Of a DNA stretch of 64,000 nucleotides, positions 47,647-59,807 are shown piece by piece. Made by a program: the position numbers and the translations under genes. The stretch's first letter is position 1; every line of letters begins with the position of its first letter. The notes under the pieces are model-generated. The model saw nothing but the letters and a program-made list of their open reading frames with translations. It did no database searches and was not told the DNA's origin. The stretch is from Piromyces finnis (taxonomy: Eukaryota; Neocallimastigomycota; Neocallimastigomycetes; Neocallimastigales; Neocallimastigaceae), in contig MCFH01000051.1 in NCBI GenBank assembly GCA_002104945.1, forward strand, positions 1 through 64,000, read 5' to 3'.

Positions 47647-48430
47647 GATAATAAATTCTAATTAAAAAATATTGAATATAAAATAAATACTAATAAAAAT
47701 TACAAATATAACGTATATGGAAAAAAATCTGTCTCTCTCTCTCTTCTTAAAAGTACTGGATAGTACAAAAATTGTTACGATGCTTTGTTTAAAGTTTCTT
47801 TTTTTTGAATTCTAGTTGTAAATTTTCTTTAAAAATTCTAGTTTTGGTTTGTTGTTAGTAAATTCGATTCGCTTTTTGACACTAAAATTGTTTGACTTTA
47901 CTTTTCATTAAATATTTAAATTGGTAAAAAATTTGAATCAAGAATGTCGACACCAGAAAGCTTGTGAATAGTATTTTTACATGATGTAGAGTGAATCAGT
48001 CTCTTACAAGAAACAATACAACAATAGCTACATGAATATAAAAATACAATGCAAATGCTAAAGTTGACTACATTGGATTCTTACAAGAGAAGAGTAGTAC
48101 TACATGAATACATGAATAAAAGAAAAAAATACAGCAACAAAATGTATTACTCTTCTAATTAAATACTATACAAACTTACCTGAGTATCAAACATTCAACT
48201 TATTCATCAAATACTTAAATTCGATGAATAAAATGTTTTTTAATCGCTCAGTACCATGAGCTTAGTCCTAATAATTTTCCCTTAAAGACTAACCAAGCAT
48301 CCATTGCGCAATGCTTGGATTTAATTCTTTCTACTCTCTCAGTACCATGAGCATGAGTAGACCCCCTTGATAAACTACATTTATTAAATAAATGAAAGCA
48401 CGTTCCCAAGAGGGAAATATTAAATTACAT
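47647..48430 (-). promoter_or_regulatory. 5' leader / internal promoter of the retrotransposon
   Basis: Less A+T-rich than the surroundings. It contains two direct copies of CTCAGTACCATGAGC (about 48248-48262 and 48338-48352), each a near-palindrome, and between them CCAAGCAT and ATGCTTGG arms (about 48292-48317) enclosing the perfect palindrome ATTGCGCAAT. Also a (CT)n tract near 47732-47745. On the minus strand about 55 codons from roughly 48426 to 48255 are open, but without an early ATG. Confidence 0.55.
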
Positions 48431-49034
48431 CCTTTTTAAATAATAATTATACTAAAAATTTTAAATATGTGTTAAAATATCTAAAAAAAATTTTCTAATT
48501 ATTATTCCAATAAGTTATTATTATTTTAAAGAAAGTAAATATTTTAAATATAAATGAATAAAAATAAATAATTTTTAGATAATTATTCTAAAAAATTATT
48601 TTGGAATTGTCCATAACGTTTTTTAATATAAAATATTATACATAAAATGAATTTTGATTACACATACACATTTAAACTACTATATATGCAATTATTAGAA
48701 TAAAACACAATTTTTATATTTTTATATTTTTTTATTAATTAAAATTATTTTCTATTAAATACATAAAATTAAAATTACTTAAATTAAAGACGCTTATTAA
48801 TTATTTGATAGTAAATTTAAAATAAAAAATTTATAAATATATTATAAAATTTTTATTTTAAAAGTATTAAATTATTATTACTAAAATATTTAAAAAAAAA
48901 AAAATTAAATTAAGTTTTATGAAATAATCTTAATAGATGATTTAAGTCTATCCAAAAAAAAAATTAAAAGTGATATAAAAAAGTATATCTACTTTAAATT
49001 CATTAATTATTCTTAAATAATAGGGTTATTAAAT
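48431..49034. other. A+T-rich spacer
   Basis: About 600 bp between the retrotransposon 5' end and the ammonium transporter stop codon. Nothing recognised. Confidence 0.55.
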
Positions 49035-50435
49035 TTATGATTTACTAGCAATATCCTTTTCAGTAACGATTTGTGGAAGTTGTTCAACAGATTCAACTGG
49101 AAGGTTGTTGTTCATGTTAACGGCAGAAGCCATGTTCATTAAATCAGCTTGAGAGTAAGAAACATAATCGTAAGCAACTTCACCCATTTCAGATTGATCA
49201 ACACCGAATACTTCAGCATCACGTTCAACACGAATTCTTAAACCTGGAATCATGTCCATAACCTTAAGAATAATGAAAGTAAGACAGAAGGACCAGCAGA
49301 AACCAGAAACACAACCAATGAATTGGTATAATAATTGATTCCAGTCACCATCAATCCAACCACCTTGTTCCTTGTAAGATAAGGCACCATCTAAATCTTG
49401 AATGTATCTTTGTGAGAAGATACCAGTTAAAAGGTTACCAGTGATACCACCAACACAGTGTACACCGAAGACATCAAGGGCATCATCAAAACCAATCTTA
49501 TCCTTAATCTTAATACCAAAGTTACAAACGCAAGCGGTAATGAAACCAATAGCAGCAGCTGGACATGGAGAAACGAAACCAGCACCTGGAGTAATACCGA
49601 CTAAACCAGCAACAGCACCAGAACAGAAACCAAGAGCAGAAAGCTTCTTTTCACGGTGATAATCAATAAGAACCCAAGTAATACCACCAACGGCAGTAGA
49701 TAAGTTAGTAGTTAAAAGAGCCATACCAGCACGAGCATTAGCACCAAGAGCAGAACCAGCGTTGAAACCGAACCAACCGAACCATAATAAAGCAGTACCT
49801 AAGAAGACATTGGAAAGGTTGTGTGGCTTGAATTTTTCCTTACCTAAACCTTGACGCTTACCTAAAACAATTGAATAAGCTAAACCAGCAGCACCAGAAG
49901 CAATGTGGACTGGTGTACCACCAGCAAAATCGACAGAACCTAATTTTCTTAACCAACCATTTTCAGACCATGACCAGAAAGCAATTGGATCATAAACAAC
50001 AGTGGTCCAAATGAAAATGAAAACAATAGTTGGAAGAACTCTCATACGTTCGGCTGGACCACCAAAAATAAGACCAGCAGTAATAATAGCGAAAGTCATT
50101 TGGAAGCAAGCAAAGACAGAAATTGGAAGGGTTGGAACAAATGGTAAAGCATCATTTGGACCATTCATGTGACGACCAAAAGCATATTGGAAATCACCAA
50201 TAAGACCATTCTTTGAAGTTTCAGAGAAAGTTAAAGAAAAACCAAACATCCACCATTGAACAGAAACAACAGCAATAGCAATGAAACAAACCATAATTAA
50301 AGAAAGGGCAGACTTTGAACGAGCCATACCAGAATAGAAATAAGCAAGACCTGGGGTCATAATCCATACTAAACCAGTACAGATAATTTGGAAGGCGACA
50401 TCACCTGTATCAAAACTAACTTTTTCATCAGCCAT
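49035..50435 (-). CDS. ammonium transporter (Amt/Mep family)
   Basis: 466 residues with about eleven hydrophobic segments. Family marks: GDVAFQIICTGLVWIMTPGLAYFYSGM at the start, AERM after the third membrane segment, the pore histidines H177 (GGTPVHIASG) and H326 (DVFGVHCVGGITG), LWFGWFGFNAGS, and the twin GAVAGLVGITPGAGFVSP stretch. The cytosolic C-terminus begins after the last helix (GLRIRVERDAEVFGVDQSEMGE), the conserved regulatory region controlling channel gating, and ends in a short Asn/Val/Glu tail. It imports ammonium at the plasma membrane, matching a rumen habitat rich in ammonia. Intronless with high-expression codon choice like the PFL genes. Whether it is a scavenger or Mep2-like sensor cannot be told. 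Confidence 0.96.
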   Translation of the reverse strand: MADEKVSFDTGDVAFQIICTGLVWIMTPGLAYFYSGMARSKSALSLIMVCFIAIAVVSVQWWMFGFSLTFSETSKNGLIGDFQYAFGRHMNGPNDALPFVPTLPISVFACFQMTFAIITAGLIFGGPAERMRVLPTIVFIFIWTTVVYDPIAFWSWSENGWLRKLGSVDFAGGTPVHIASGAAGLAYSIVLGKRQGLGKEKFKPHNLSNVFLGTALLWFGWFGFNAGSALGANARAGMALLTTNLSTAVGGITWVLIDYHREKKLSALGFCSGAVAGLVGITPGAGFVSPCPAAAIGFITACVCNFGIKIKDKIGFDDALDVFGVHCVGGITGNLLTGIFSQRYIQDLDGALSYKEQGGWIDGDWNQLLYQFIGCVSGFCWSFCLTFIILKVMDMIPGLRIRVERDAEVFGVDQSEMGEVAYDYVSYSQADLMNMASAVNMNNNLPVESVEQLPQIVTEKDIASKS

Positions 50436-53400
50436 TTTGTTTTATGTTTTATTGTATTATTATTATTATTGTATTAAATTAATGTATATATTATTTTAAT
50501 CCTTATGATTTTTAACGAATATTTCTATAAATAGTTCTAAACGCGATATATTATTAAATTATGTTCTAAAAGTCAAATAAATTGAACTTTTTTAAAAAAA
50601 GGTGTTTAACATTTGTATTAATATATAGTTTATTATTTAAATTATTAAATAATGAATAATGAATTTAAAAAAAGGAAAGAAAAAAATTCATTCTTTATAT
50701 ACTTTTTTTTTTTTTTGCTTGACAATTACACTTTTGAAGTCCAATAAAAATATTAACAATTAAGATTTATTATAATATTTTAATTATATATATTATATTG
50801 AATTATATTATATAATTCAATTAAAATAAACTTATTGCTTAATTGTTTTTTAATATTATTTTATTATATTAAATAGTAATACATCTTTGATTCCATAATC
50901 AACTATTTTTCATTTATTATTATTTTTTTTTGATATGAGAATTTTTGAAATAACAAAAATTAATATATAAAGTTTTTGATAAAGATTAGTACCAATAAAA
51001 GAATTCTATTGATAAAATTTTAAAAATAATTATATATTAATAGTATATTATAAATATATTGTTAATATATATTAATATATTGCAGTATAATATATTTTGA
51101 TTTAATCATATAAATTGTAATGTATTATAGACTTATTTTCTATCAAATTTTTTAATTTATTTTCTTTAAATTATAGATGCAATAATAAAAAAAATTTTTT
51201 TTGTAAATAATTAGTATATTTTATTATATAATTATATAATAATTATACTTTGAAATAAGATTTTGATGACTTTAAACAAAAGAGTAATTAAGGAATAGAA
51301 TAATAGAAAAAGAAAATCGTTTTTTTTATTTATCTGATCACAAATATTCTTTATTGAATAAATTAATAATACAGAAAAAAATAATAAAATACATTTGCAT
51401 TATTCAATTAAACACCTAATTTTTTATTAATTGAAATAATCAAAAAAAAAAAAAAAAAAAAAAACTTAAATTCATATAATAATAAAAAAATAGATATTCC
51501 TTTTTTAAAAAAATAAAATAAAATAAAATAATAGCTTAGAATATTATTTCTCATTTTAAATGACCTATAATTTATTTGTAATTTTTTAAAATTATGCACT
51601 GTATATGCATTTTTTTAAAAACAAAGAATATAAAAAATATGTATATATATATAATATAAATTTTAAATAATAAAAATGAAATACTAAAAATATTAAAAAC
51701 ATACATATTACAAAAATAACTTCACCTAAATTTACTGTTTCTTTAACATATAAAAAATAAAGAATTTAAATTAATAAAACTTTAAAAACTTTAATCTACA
51801 CCATGTTTTTATTATTATCATTATATATTTCTTTTTTTTTTTAATATTTTTAAGAGTTTAAAAGAATTATCATAGCATAAAATAAATCTAATTTTACAGA
51901 AATTATTTTTATAAATATTTTGATAACATCAATTTAAAAATGGCAAAGTTACACGAACCAAAGTTTAAATTTAAAGATATTAAATTTAATTATCTAAACC
52001 TATTAAATCAATAAACTCTAAAAACTATAATAATAAGAAAGATAAGTTTATATTAAAACTAAGACAATTTTGTAATAAGAATAAAAAAATTACTTATTAA
52101 AAGAAATAAAGAAAAAAAAAATATATATATATATGCACATGGCTATTAATTATTTTTAAAAGAATTTTTCTTTAATAATAACAACTACATTAAAATATGT
52201 ATTTACTTACATAAAACGTCATAATATATTTTATACATTTAACAACTTTGCATTAGCATAATCTATACATTTTTTTATCACCAACATTTTTTAAACTATG
52301 ATAATGTCTTTCAAATAATAATAAATGAATAAATTTATTAAAAACAAGCAATTTATATTAAATAAAATTATATTGTAAATTATCCAATTTCCTTATTTAG
52401 ATAATTATAAAAAGTTTAATAAATTAAAATTAATCAAAAAAAGATAAATAATTAATAGACAGTATCACAAAATGATAAGATAAAAAATGTTGATATATTT
52501 TGTAATGATATTTGATAACATTAATTAATATTTGAAGATAAATTATCACTTTTTTTTAAAATTAAAAAAATCTGAGAATAAAAAAAAATTATAAGTTTCA
52601 TTATTATATTATGTACTAATAGTGTTTAATATTAAAAAACAAAAAACTTGACATAGTTAAATATTTACTTCAAATAGACATTATATAAAGTTGGTTTTTG
52701 AAAATTACATTTTTTATAATATCAATAACATTAATAATTATTCTATTTGTTAATTTAAAATATAAATTAAAAAAAAAAGCCTCTACAATATTTTACTGTT
52801 ACAAACAAAATGAATTATTATATATAATAATATATAAATAAAAATTAATAAATTAAAACTGTAATATAATCTTATCACTTAAACTAATAGATAATAATAG
52901 ATAATAGTAGACGACTTGTTTAATTAATGTATTAATGTTACATTTTTATAAATAGAATTTAAATAACGTAATTAATTGTATATTATAATTGTAATTGGAA
53001 GCTATTATCATTCTCTAATCATTAAAAAAATATTTAAAGGGTTATGACTCTAAATTAAAAATTAAAAAATTTTATCTAAATAATAAAACCGTTGTTGCTC
53101 TTAATACTATTATTACTAACTACTGTTATTTATTATTATTATTATTATTATTATGTTTATTATTATGTTTATTATTATGTTTATTATTATGTTTATTATT
53201 TATAATAATTAAAAAAATATTTATTTTATATTTTTGGCAATACTCATATTGTTGTATCTTATTTTTTTAATAAATACAACAATATTTATACTTTCATTAT
53301 ATTATGATTAATAAATATATATAATATTACTATTCTAAGTTTTTTGTTATAATTACTATTCAATCAAGTTAATTATTATTTATTATGTTAAAAAAAGTAT

Positions 53401-54249
53401 CACAGCTTATTTAATATTTTTTATAATATTTTTAAAAAATATTAATGCTCTATAATATATAATATATAAAATTATAAACTAATTGATTATTTAATAGAGA
53501 TAATATACTTATATACTTACCTGAGAAAGAATTAAACTTTAAAATCAAAAATATAGATATATTTAATTTTGTATAGCTAAAAAATATAAATTTTAAAAAC
53601 ACTTAACCCATAACCTTTTCGTTTATGAAAAATAATTTTTTATAATAAATTTTATAAAAAAAATTAATGCTATTAAACTACTAAATAATAGTAGCTTTAT
53701 TATACCAAAAATAAATAAATATAAGTTTATTAATAATAAAAGAGTATAATAACAAGTATAATTTTGTAAAATCTAAAAAGTATAAAGAAATTTATTCTCT
53801 ATTTATATGGAATTTTAAAAAGTAAATTATTAAATTATAAGTTATCATTTTTAAACTTATAGATATGACTTGTTCCTTTTCATTCTATGCATTAATTTAT
53901 ATAATGATTATGAGTAATAATAATATCTGTTATATTTATATCGCCACATTAAATATTATTAAATATAAGAAATATTTTATATTAATAAATAATATTAATG
54001 TAAAAATTATTAATACGCCATTTCTTATTCTATTTCCTTTATTTTAAATACACTGCCTTTATCATTTTATAGAAAATAGAATACAAACACAAAAATGAAT
54101 AATATATAATACTAATTACTAGAAATATTAAAATATATATTAAAATAATTTTATCTTTATAAATTTATTTAAAAAATGATGATGAATAGTATCTTGATTC
54201 GATGAAATATAAAAATCCGACATCTCATGCTTTTTTTTATTACTTTTAC

Positions 54250-54280
<31 letters not shown>

Positions 54281-55674
54281 AATAATATTATTATTTTATA
54301 TTATTTTCTATAGTTAATATAATAAACAATAAATATTGTATTTATTATTATACATTATTCCATAGCAGATATGTACACTACTCTTTAGTTTTATATATTT
54401 TACATAGAAATAAACTGAATATAAAAATATAATATTTAATAATTTTTAATACATAATAATAAATAATATCATGTTGAAGATTTTATTTGATAAAAAAATA
54501 GAATAAAGATATTTTGCTTTTTCTGAAAAAAAAAAAAAAAAATAGTAATAGTTATTAATATTTCAAGTATAACTTAAAACTTTTATCAATAATTAATTCA
54601 GATAATTTATAATAATAGTTAAAGTTTATTATATAAAGCAATTAAATATTAAATACCATTGGTTAAATAAAATTACTATTCTTGTTTTTTTTTTTTTTGA
54701 AAATATCATTATTTATTCCTATATAAAATTTGATTATTTTTAAGTGCGGATATAGAAAATTTTATATTAAATTTTAATTAATAATATTATGTATTATTTC
54801 ATATTTCAAAATTATCCATAGTATATGAAATTTTTAAGTTTTGACAGGAAAAATAAAAAAAAAAAGGGAGATTTTCCATAACTTACAACATTATTTAATG
54901 AATAAATAAATGATTATTTTTTTTTTTTATAAAAAGATATACTATTATAATATATATTACTGTTATTACATAGAAAATAAATATATATAATAACTTAAGT
55001 CATTTTATTCATTATTAAATATTATTTAATATTTGTATACACTTGATTTATTATTTTAATAATATTATATTCTATATTCTATAATATAGTAAATATTTAG
55101 ATAAGTATATCAATCATTAAAAAATATAAATGGTCATCCAAATTTATACAACCAATTTATCACTATTTCTATATCCAATAATATAGTTATAATCATGAAT
55201 ATTAAAAACTTTTTTTTAAATTAAATATATTTATAACAAAGTAATTAATATTAATTAGTCGTAATATAACTATTTTTATTTTTATTTTATTATTTTCTTT
55301 TAATACATTTTATAAAATTAAAAAAAAAAAAAAAAAAAAAAGAGAGAGAAAAAAAAATATTATTTAATAGTTAATTATTTTATATAATATTGTTTTTGTT
55401 TTAAACTGTAAAATTCTAAAACAGAATTATTCTAATTCCAATAACAATTTGATATTAAAAGGAAATATTACATTATTTTCTACATTTATTATATATTTCT
55501 AGAAAGAAAAAATAAAATAAAAAGCCTTATTATAATCTTTTTATTTTTCCTTAATTAAATGTACTTGGTATAAAATTTGTACTAATATAATATATATGAA
55601 TGGTTTTAAGGAAATGACAATACCTAAAATATATAAATATTGAAATGTCTATATGTCTATAGATTGCTCTAGTT
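50436..55674. other. 5.2-kb gene-free spacer
   Basis: No frame with coding texture on either strand. Contents: A and T homopolymers, (TTA)n near 54255-54275, and a 12-bp satellite at 53151-53196. The short frames at 51408 and 53865 are homopolymer noise. Confidence 0.6.
53151..53196. repeat. 12-bp satellite TTTATTATTATG
   Basis: About four tandem copies following a (TTA)n run. The unit is the reverse complement of CATAATAATAAA, a longer relative of the 9-bp CATAATAAA unit repeated at 62322-62531. Confidence 0.8.
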
Positions 55675-57780
55675 TTAAGATAAATTATCATTTAAATAAT
55701 CCGTGAAAAGTTCTGCAACCTTATTCAAACTTAATGATGTAAATGTTTTATTGATATTAATAAATTGACGTTTTAATTTACGTAATTCACTTAAAGTAAT
55801 AGATCTAGATGGGACATTTAAGTAGATATTTGAGAATTAAAACATAAATAATAAAAAAAAAAAGATTAAGGATTAATAGTTTTTGTTAACATATATTCAT
55901 AGAATTATAGAAATTAATTTATTATAATTATAATTTCTAAATATGAAAAAGGATATTTTTTTATCACAATTTGGAACTTTGGTTTCACCAAATTGACCAT
56001 TCTTTTGTGCTTCAACAACAACATTTGTAATGGTTTGAGTAATTTTATCTAATTTATATAAATAATTGGTTTCTTGTGGCTTTTTCTATTTATTATTAAT
56101 ATCATTAATAATAATAATATATAATTAATAGTGTGATTTTTTTTAAAACATTTATAAAGCATTATTTTCTTTTTTTATCTAGCGTATTAAGTTTATCAAT
56201 GACTTACAGAAATAGTTGAAAGATTTGGTGGTGGTGCTTTTCTTAAAATTAAAGCATCAACAATATTTTGAGCAAAATCTTCTATATTATCGTTTGGTAA
56301 AAGAGTAAAAAGAGGAGAATCCCATCTATTTCTTGAATCTGGTTCTTCAAATCTTGTAATTAAATTTTCAAACCTTTTTTTTTTTTTGAATGGAAATGAA
56401 TTAAACATAACGTAACATAAATATATTTATAATTATAAATAATAGATATAAATAATTATATAATTAATTGTTTATTCAATTTATGCTGCACGATAAAATA
56501 TATGTTAATTAAATAAATTCTTTAAAAGTAAAATTGCATTATGTTTTTGATTAATTTATGATATCAATAATTTATTATAATAATCAAATATTTAAATATA
56601 CTTGAATATACTCGATAAGATTTAAAAAGGTATTGAAATTTTTTATATATTTAAAATTTAAATTAATAATTTCTAATCATTCAAAATCTACTTTTGATAT
56701 GATGATATCTATGAGTTATAAAATAATTATTGAATATGATATATTGTATTTATCTTTAATTATTGTTGTTGTTATAACGATAATAGAATGAATTTATTTT
56801 CGTCTCCTTCATTTATGTTTTTACTCTTTTTTTTTTTTTTTTCTGATTATGTCTTGAATCGGTAAATCAATCTTAACAATAAAGAATTTATAAATTTAAT
56901 GAAAGAATATTAATTATTAATAAATAAATAAATACATTTCTGGATCGTATTTTTCTTCTTCCTTTCTGTTATTATGCCATTCTCTTGCTTGTTGAATTGG
57001 AATAGCAGCATGTACCTTTAAAAAAATAATAAATGTCATGATTATATATTAAAATTTCAAATTATATACATATATATATTTAAAAAAAAAATGGAAATAA
57101 TGAATATATTGTTATAATATAATTTGAAATAAAATAAAATAAAATAAAATTGAATCCTTACTATACAATGAGGTGTTCTTAGTTGTTTTGCTAAACAATA
57201 TAATTGATATCTAAAACCTTTAATATAATTCATAGCATCGGCAATAACAATAGTATCTTTATTTAAAAGACGTTCAACAGATGACATAAGCATTGAACGT
57301 GCTTTTTTTTCTTCATTAATGGCTATAACACATTAATAAATTTTAATTGTTATCATTATTGTAATTTATATATATATAATATATAAAATAATGTTATGTT
57401 TTATCAATGAAACTGAATTTTTATAAAATTTATTTTTCTTCTAAAAAAAAATACAAATATATAAAATAGCACTGAATAAAAAATTATATATATATAATAT
57501 TTTTATTTTATTTACATGAAAAAGTATTAATTCTGTCTAAACCAAAGCTATCGTCGTTAAGTAGATGAACAACTCTTGGTTCTTTTAATAATTTAACTAC
57601 TTTTTCTTTAGGTTTTGGTGGTTCTACACTTTCTGTATTTTCAGTAGAATTTTTTTTGGAACTCTTTTCATTTTCATTACTAATTTCTGAAGGACAATAA
57701 GTTTCCATAATTTTTTTCAATTCATTTGCTCTTTTAGTTTTTCCACTACATGGAAGTCCACAAATAATAATTAATGGCAT
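55675..57780 (-). CDS. Kti12, tRNA wobble-modification / Elongator-associated P-loop protein
   Basis: Six exons on the minus strand: 57780-57516, 57322-57162, 57015-56936, 56373-56208, 56085-55968, 55804-55675, about 306 residues. The P-loop GLPCSGKT is at residues 8-15 of MPLIIICGLPCSGKT, as in Kti12. Further marks: HLLNDDSFG, INEEKKARSMLMSSVERLLNKDTIVIADAMNYIKGFRYQLYCLAK, the RTPHC...AAIP strand, EWHNNR, RFEEPDSRNRWDSPLF and C-terminal RSITLSELRKLKRQFI. Kti12 binds Elongator and is needed for wobble-uridine modification of tRNA; it resembles the kinase PSTK. Exons 1-5 join in phase. The last junction (donor at 55967, acceptor before 55804) is off by one nucleotide although exon 6 clearly encodes the family C-terminus, so either a single-base error or an unusual junction is present. 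Confidence 0.9.
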
Positions 57781-58861
57781 TTTTTATTATTATAATGTTA
57801 TATTTTATGAATAAATAAAATTAAAAAAAAAGGTTTTTTTTAAAAAAAAAAATTTAAAAAATTTGAAAATCTATTGGACAAAACAAATCAACATTTAAAT
57901 TAAAATAAAAAAAAAAAATACTTTAATAAATGACTAAATCTAATGAAGAATTGAATATTTTTTATTATAAATAATGTTATTAATAGTAATAGTAAATCCT
58001 ATTTTAATACATTAATATGACTATGAGCATTATATATTATATTTTTTTCATTATAAGCAAAAAAAAAAAAATAATCACAATAATATAAAAAAATATTATT
58101 TGTGAGGTTAGAAGGTTAGAATAAGAAATTTTAAAAATTTTCACTACCATAAAGGTTATGTTATTTTAATTTTTATATCAAAGTTAAACATTCTTTTTTT
58201 TATAAAAAAAAATAATAATGAATTTCTTAAATATATATCATTCTTTTTTTTATAAAAAAAAATAATAATGAATTTCTTAAATATATATAAGTTAAATATA
58301 AATAATAAAATAAATTATTTTTACATAATTTTATTGTTATCATTATTATATTTTAAATGAGCTTTTATTTATTATAATTTTATATTTTTTTAAAGTTGAA
58401 ATATAGTTAATTAAAACTATATAAAAAAATATATCTTTTTAAAATTAAAACTATTATAAAAAAAAGTTATAAATAATATAAAAATTTATAACAAATAAAA
58501 AAAAATAAAATAAAATTCTTATAATTATTAGATCTAAAATAAAAATAAAATAATATTTAAATTCTTTGATAGTCATTTTATTTATTTGTTAATACACAAA
58601 TATATTTATTGTGGTAACAATAAATTTAATTACTGGTTATCGTTATCTATAAAATAAAAAAGTTAATAATGTATTACAATATATATAACCTTATGGATAA
58701 TACATAAAATATTTAAAGACATATTTATTATTAAAATTAATTAATTAATTAATTATTATTAACTTTAATTTTTATTTCTATTTTATAAGTATTTTTTAAA
58801 ATTTAAAAATTTATAATAGTTTATAAATAAATTTTATTTTAAAGATATTATATATATTAAA
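57781..58861. other. divergent spacer KTI12 / EF-hand gene
   Basis: About 1.1 kb of A+T-rich DNA with poly-A/T tracts. It contains a perfect 50-bp tandem duplication at 58189-58288. It must hold both promoters; no element can be named. Confidence 0.55.
58189..58288. repeat. 50-bp tandem duplication
   Basis: Two adjacent identical 50-bp units, each beginning CATTCTTTTTTT and ending in ATATATAT. Perfect identity points to recent slippage or unequal exchange. Confidence 0.85.
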
Positions 58862-59807
58862 ATGTTTTATCCAAACGCTCCACTTTCAAAAATTATGTTT
58901 AATAAATATGATACTGATGGAAGTGGCAGTATCACTGTACAAGAATTTAAATATATGGCATATGATTTAGGTTATTATCTTTCTGATACTGAACTTGAAT
59001 TTGCTGTAAAGAAGCTTGACAAGACTGGTTCTGATTCCATTACTTATGATGATTGTAATTAATAAATAGTGATAAAAATACATTATAAATATTAATTAAT
59101 ATTTATTTTTGAAACTATATATAAGAATTATTATCTTTTTTTTTTTTTTTTTTTTTTAAAATAATGAATATATATATATTAGAATCAAAAGAATAAGAAT
59201 TTAATTAACAAATTTATGAATTATATTTAATTATTTATTCACACTTTTTTTTTTTATTATTATCATTATTTGAAATTGATTAAAATTATCATATTTAAAT
59301 ATAAAGTCAAGAAATGGTGGGGAACAACTGATCGTTGGAATCAACTTAAATTATCAGAAGAAAATATGGCTATTCTTTCTGCTATTAGTGGTCAATTTCA
59401 AATGTTTGACGTAGACAAGAGTGGTTCAATTGACAAACACGTAAATATTTGTTTATATATATAAATATATATCTAAGAATTCATTTTGCTAAATTCTATG
59501 AATAATTTTTAGGAATTCCAAAATTATTGTAAGGAAATTGCCAAAAAGGGAAAAATTACTACTGCAGAAGAAGAAGAGATGTTTAGAAATTTAGATATTA
59601 ATCATGATGGAAATGTTTCATTCAATGAACGTAAGAAGTTAATAAATTAATTATTATTATAAAGACTCAAAAAATTAATTAATTAATTATTATTATTATT
59701 ATTTATTTATTAAATAAATATATAAATATTTATTTTTTAAAATTCATTTAGTTATTGATTATCTTTATGCTAAATATGAAGGTGACCTTTCAAGATATTT
59801 TTCATAA
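58862..59807 (+). CDS. four-EF-hand calcium-binding protein
   Basis: Four exons: 58862-59054, 59307-59440, 59513-59630, 59752-59807, all GT...AG and in phase, 166 residues. Four EF-hand loops: residues 17-28 (DTDGSGSITVQE, complete), 53-64 (DKTGSDSITYDD; Thr, Ser and Ser at coordinating positions, Asp at position 12), 99-110 (DVDKSGSIDKHE, complete) and 137-148 (DINHDGNVSFNE, complete). The calmodulin-like pairing and small size suggest a soluble calcium sensor or buffer; the FKKWWGTTDRW linker between hands 2 and 3 is Trp-rich and unlike calmodulin. The partner is unknown. The short C-terminal tail ends LSRYFS. Confidence 0.93.

Larger units (their letters stand above)
42844..48430 (-). mobile_element. 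full-length non-LTR (LINE-type) retrotransposon
   Basis: Minus-strand element of about 5.6 kb. The 3' end is a pure A52 tail (T run 42844-42895 on the plus strand), then a 236-bp 3' untranslated region, one 1504-codon ORF (47646-43132) and a 5' leader of roughly 780 bp with higher G+C than its surroundings. The 5' boundary is estimated from that composition change near 48430; no clear target-site duplication was found. The intact frame and long uninterrupted tail suggest recent insertion. Single-ORF APE-type elements with L1/Tad-like architecture are known in fungi; the clade is not settled here. Confidence 0.9.

Noticed and set aside
42844-48430. Exact target-site duplication of the full-length LINE
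   Set aside because: Both flanks contain similar TTTTTAA(A)TAATAATTA-type sequence, but not an exact repeat, and such words are frequent by chance here.
53097-53200. Regularly spaced repeats as a CRISPR-like array
   Set aside because: A simple short-period satellite without unique spacers, in a eukaryotic genome.
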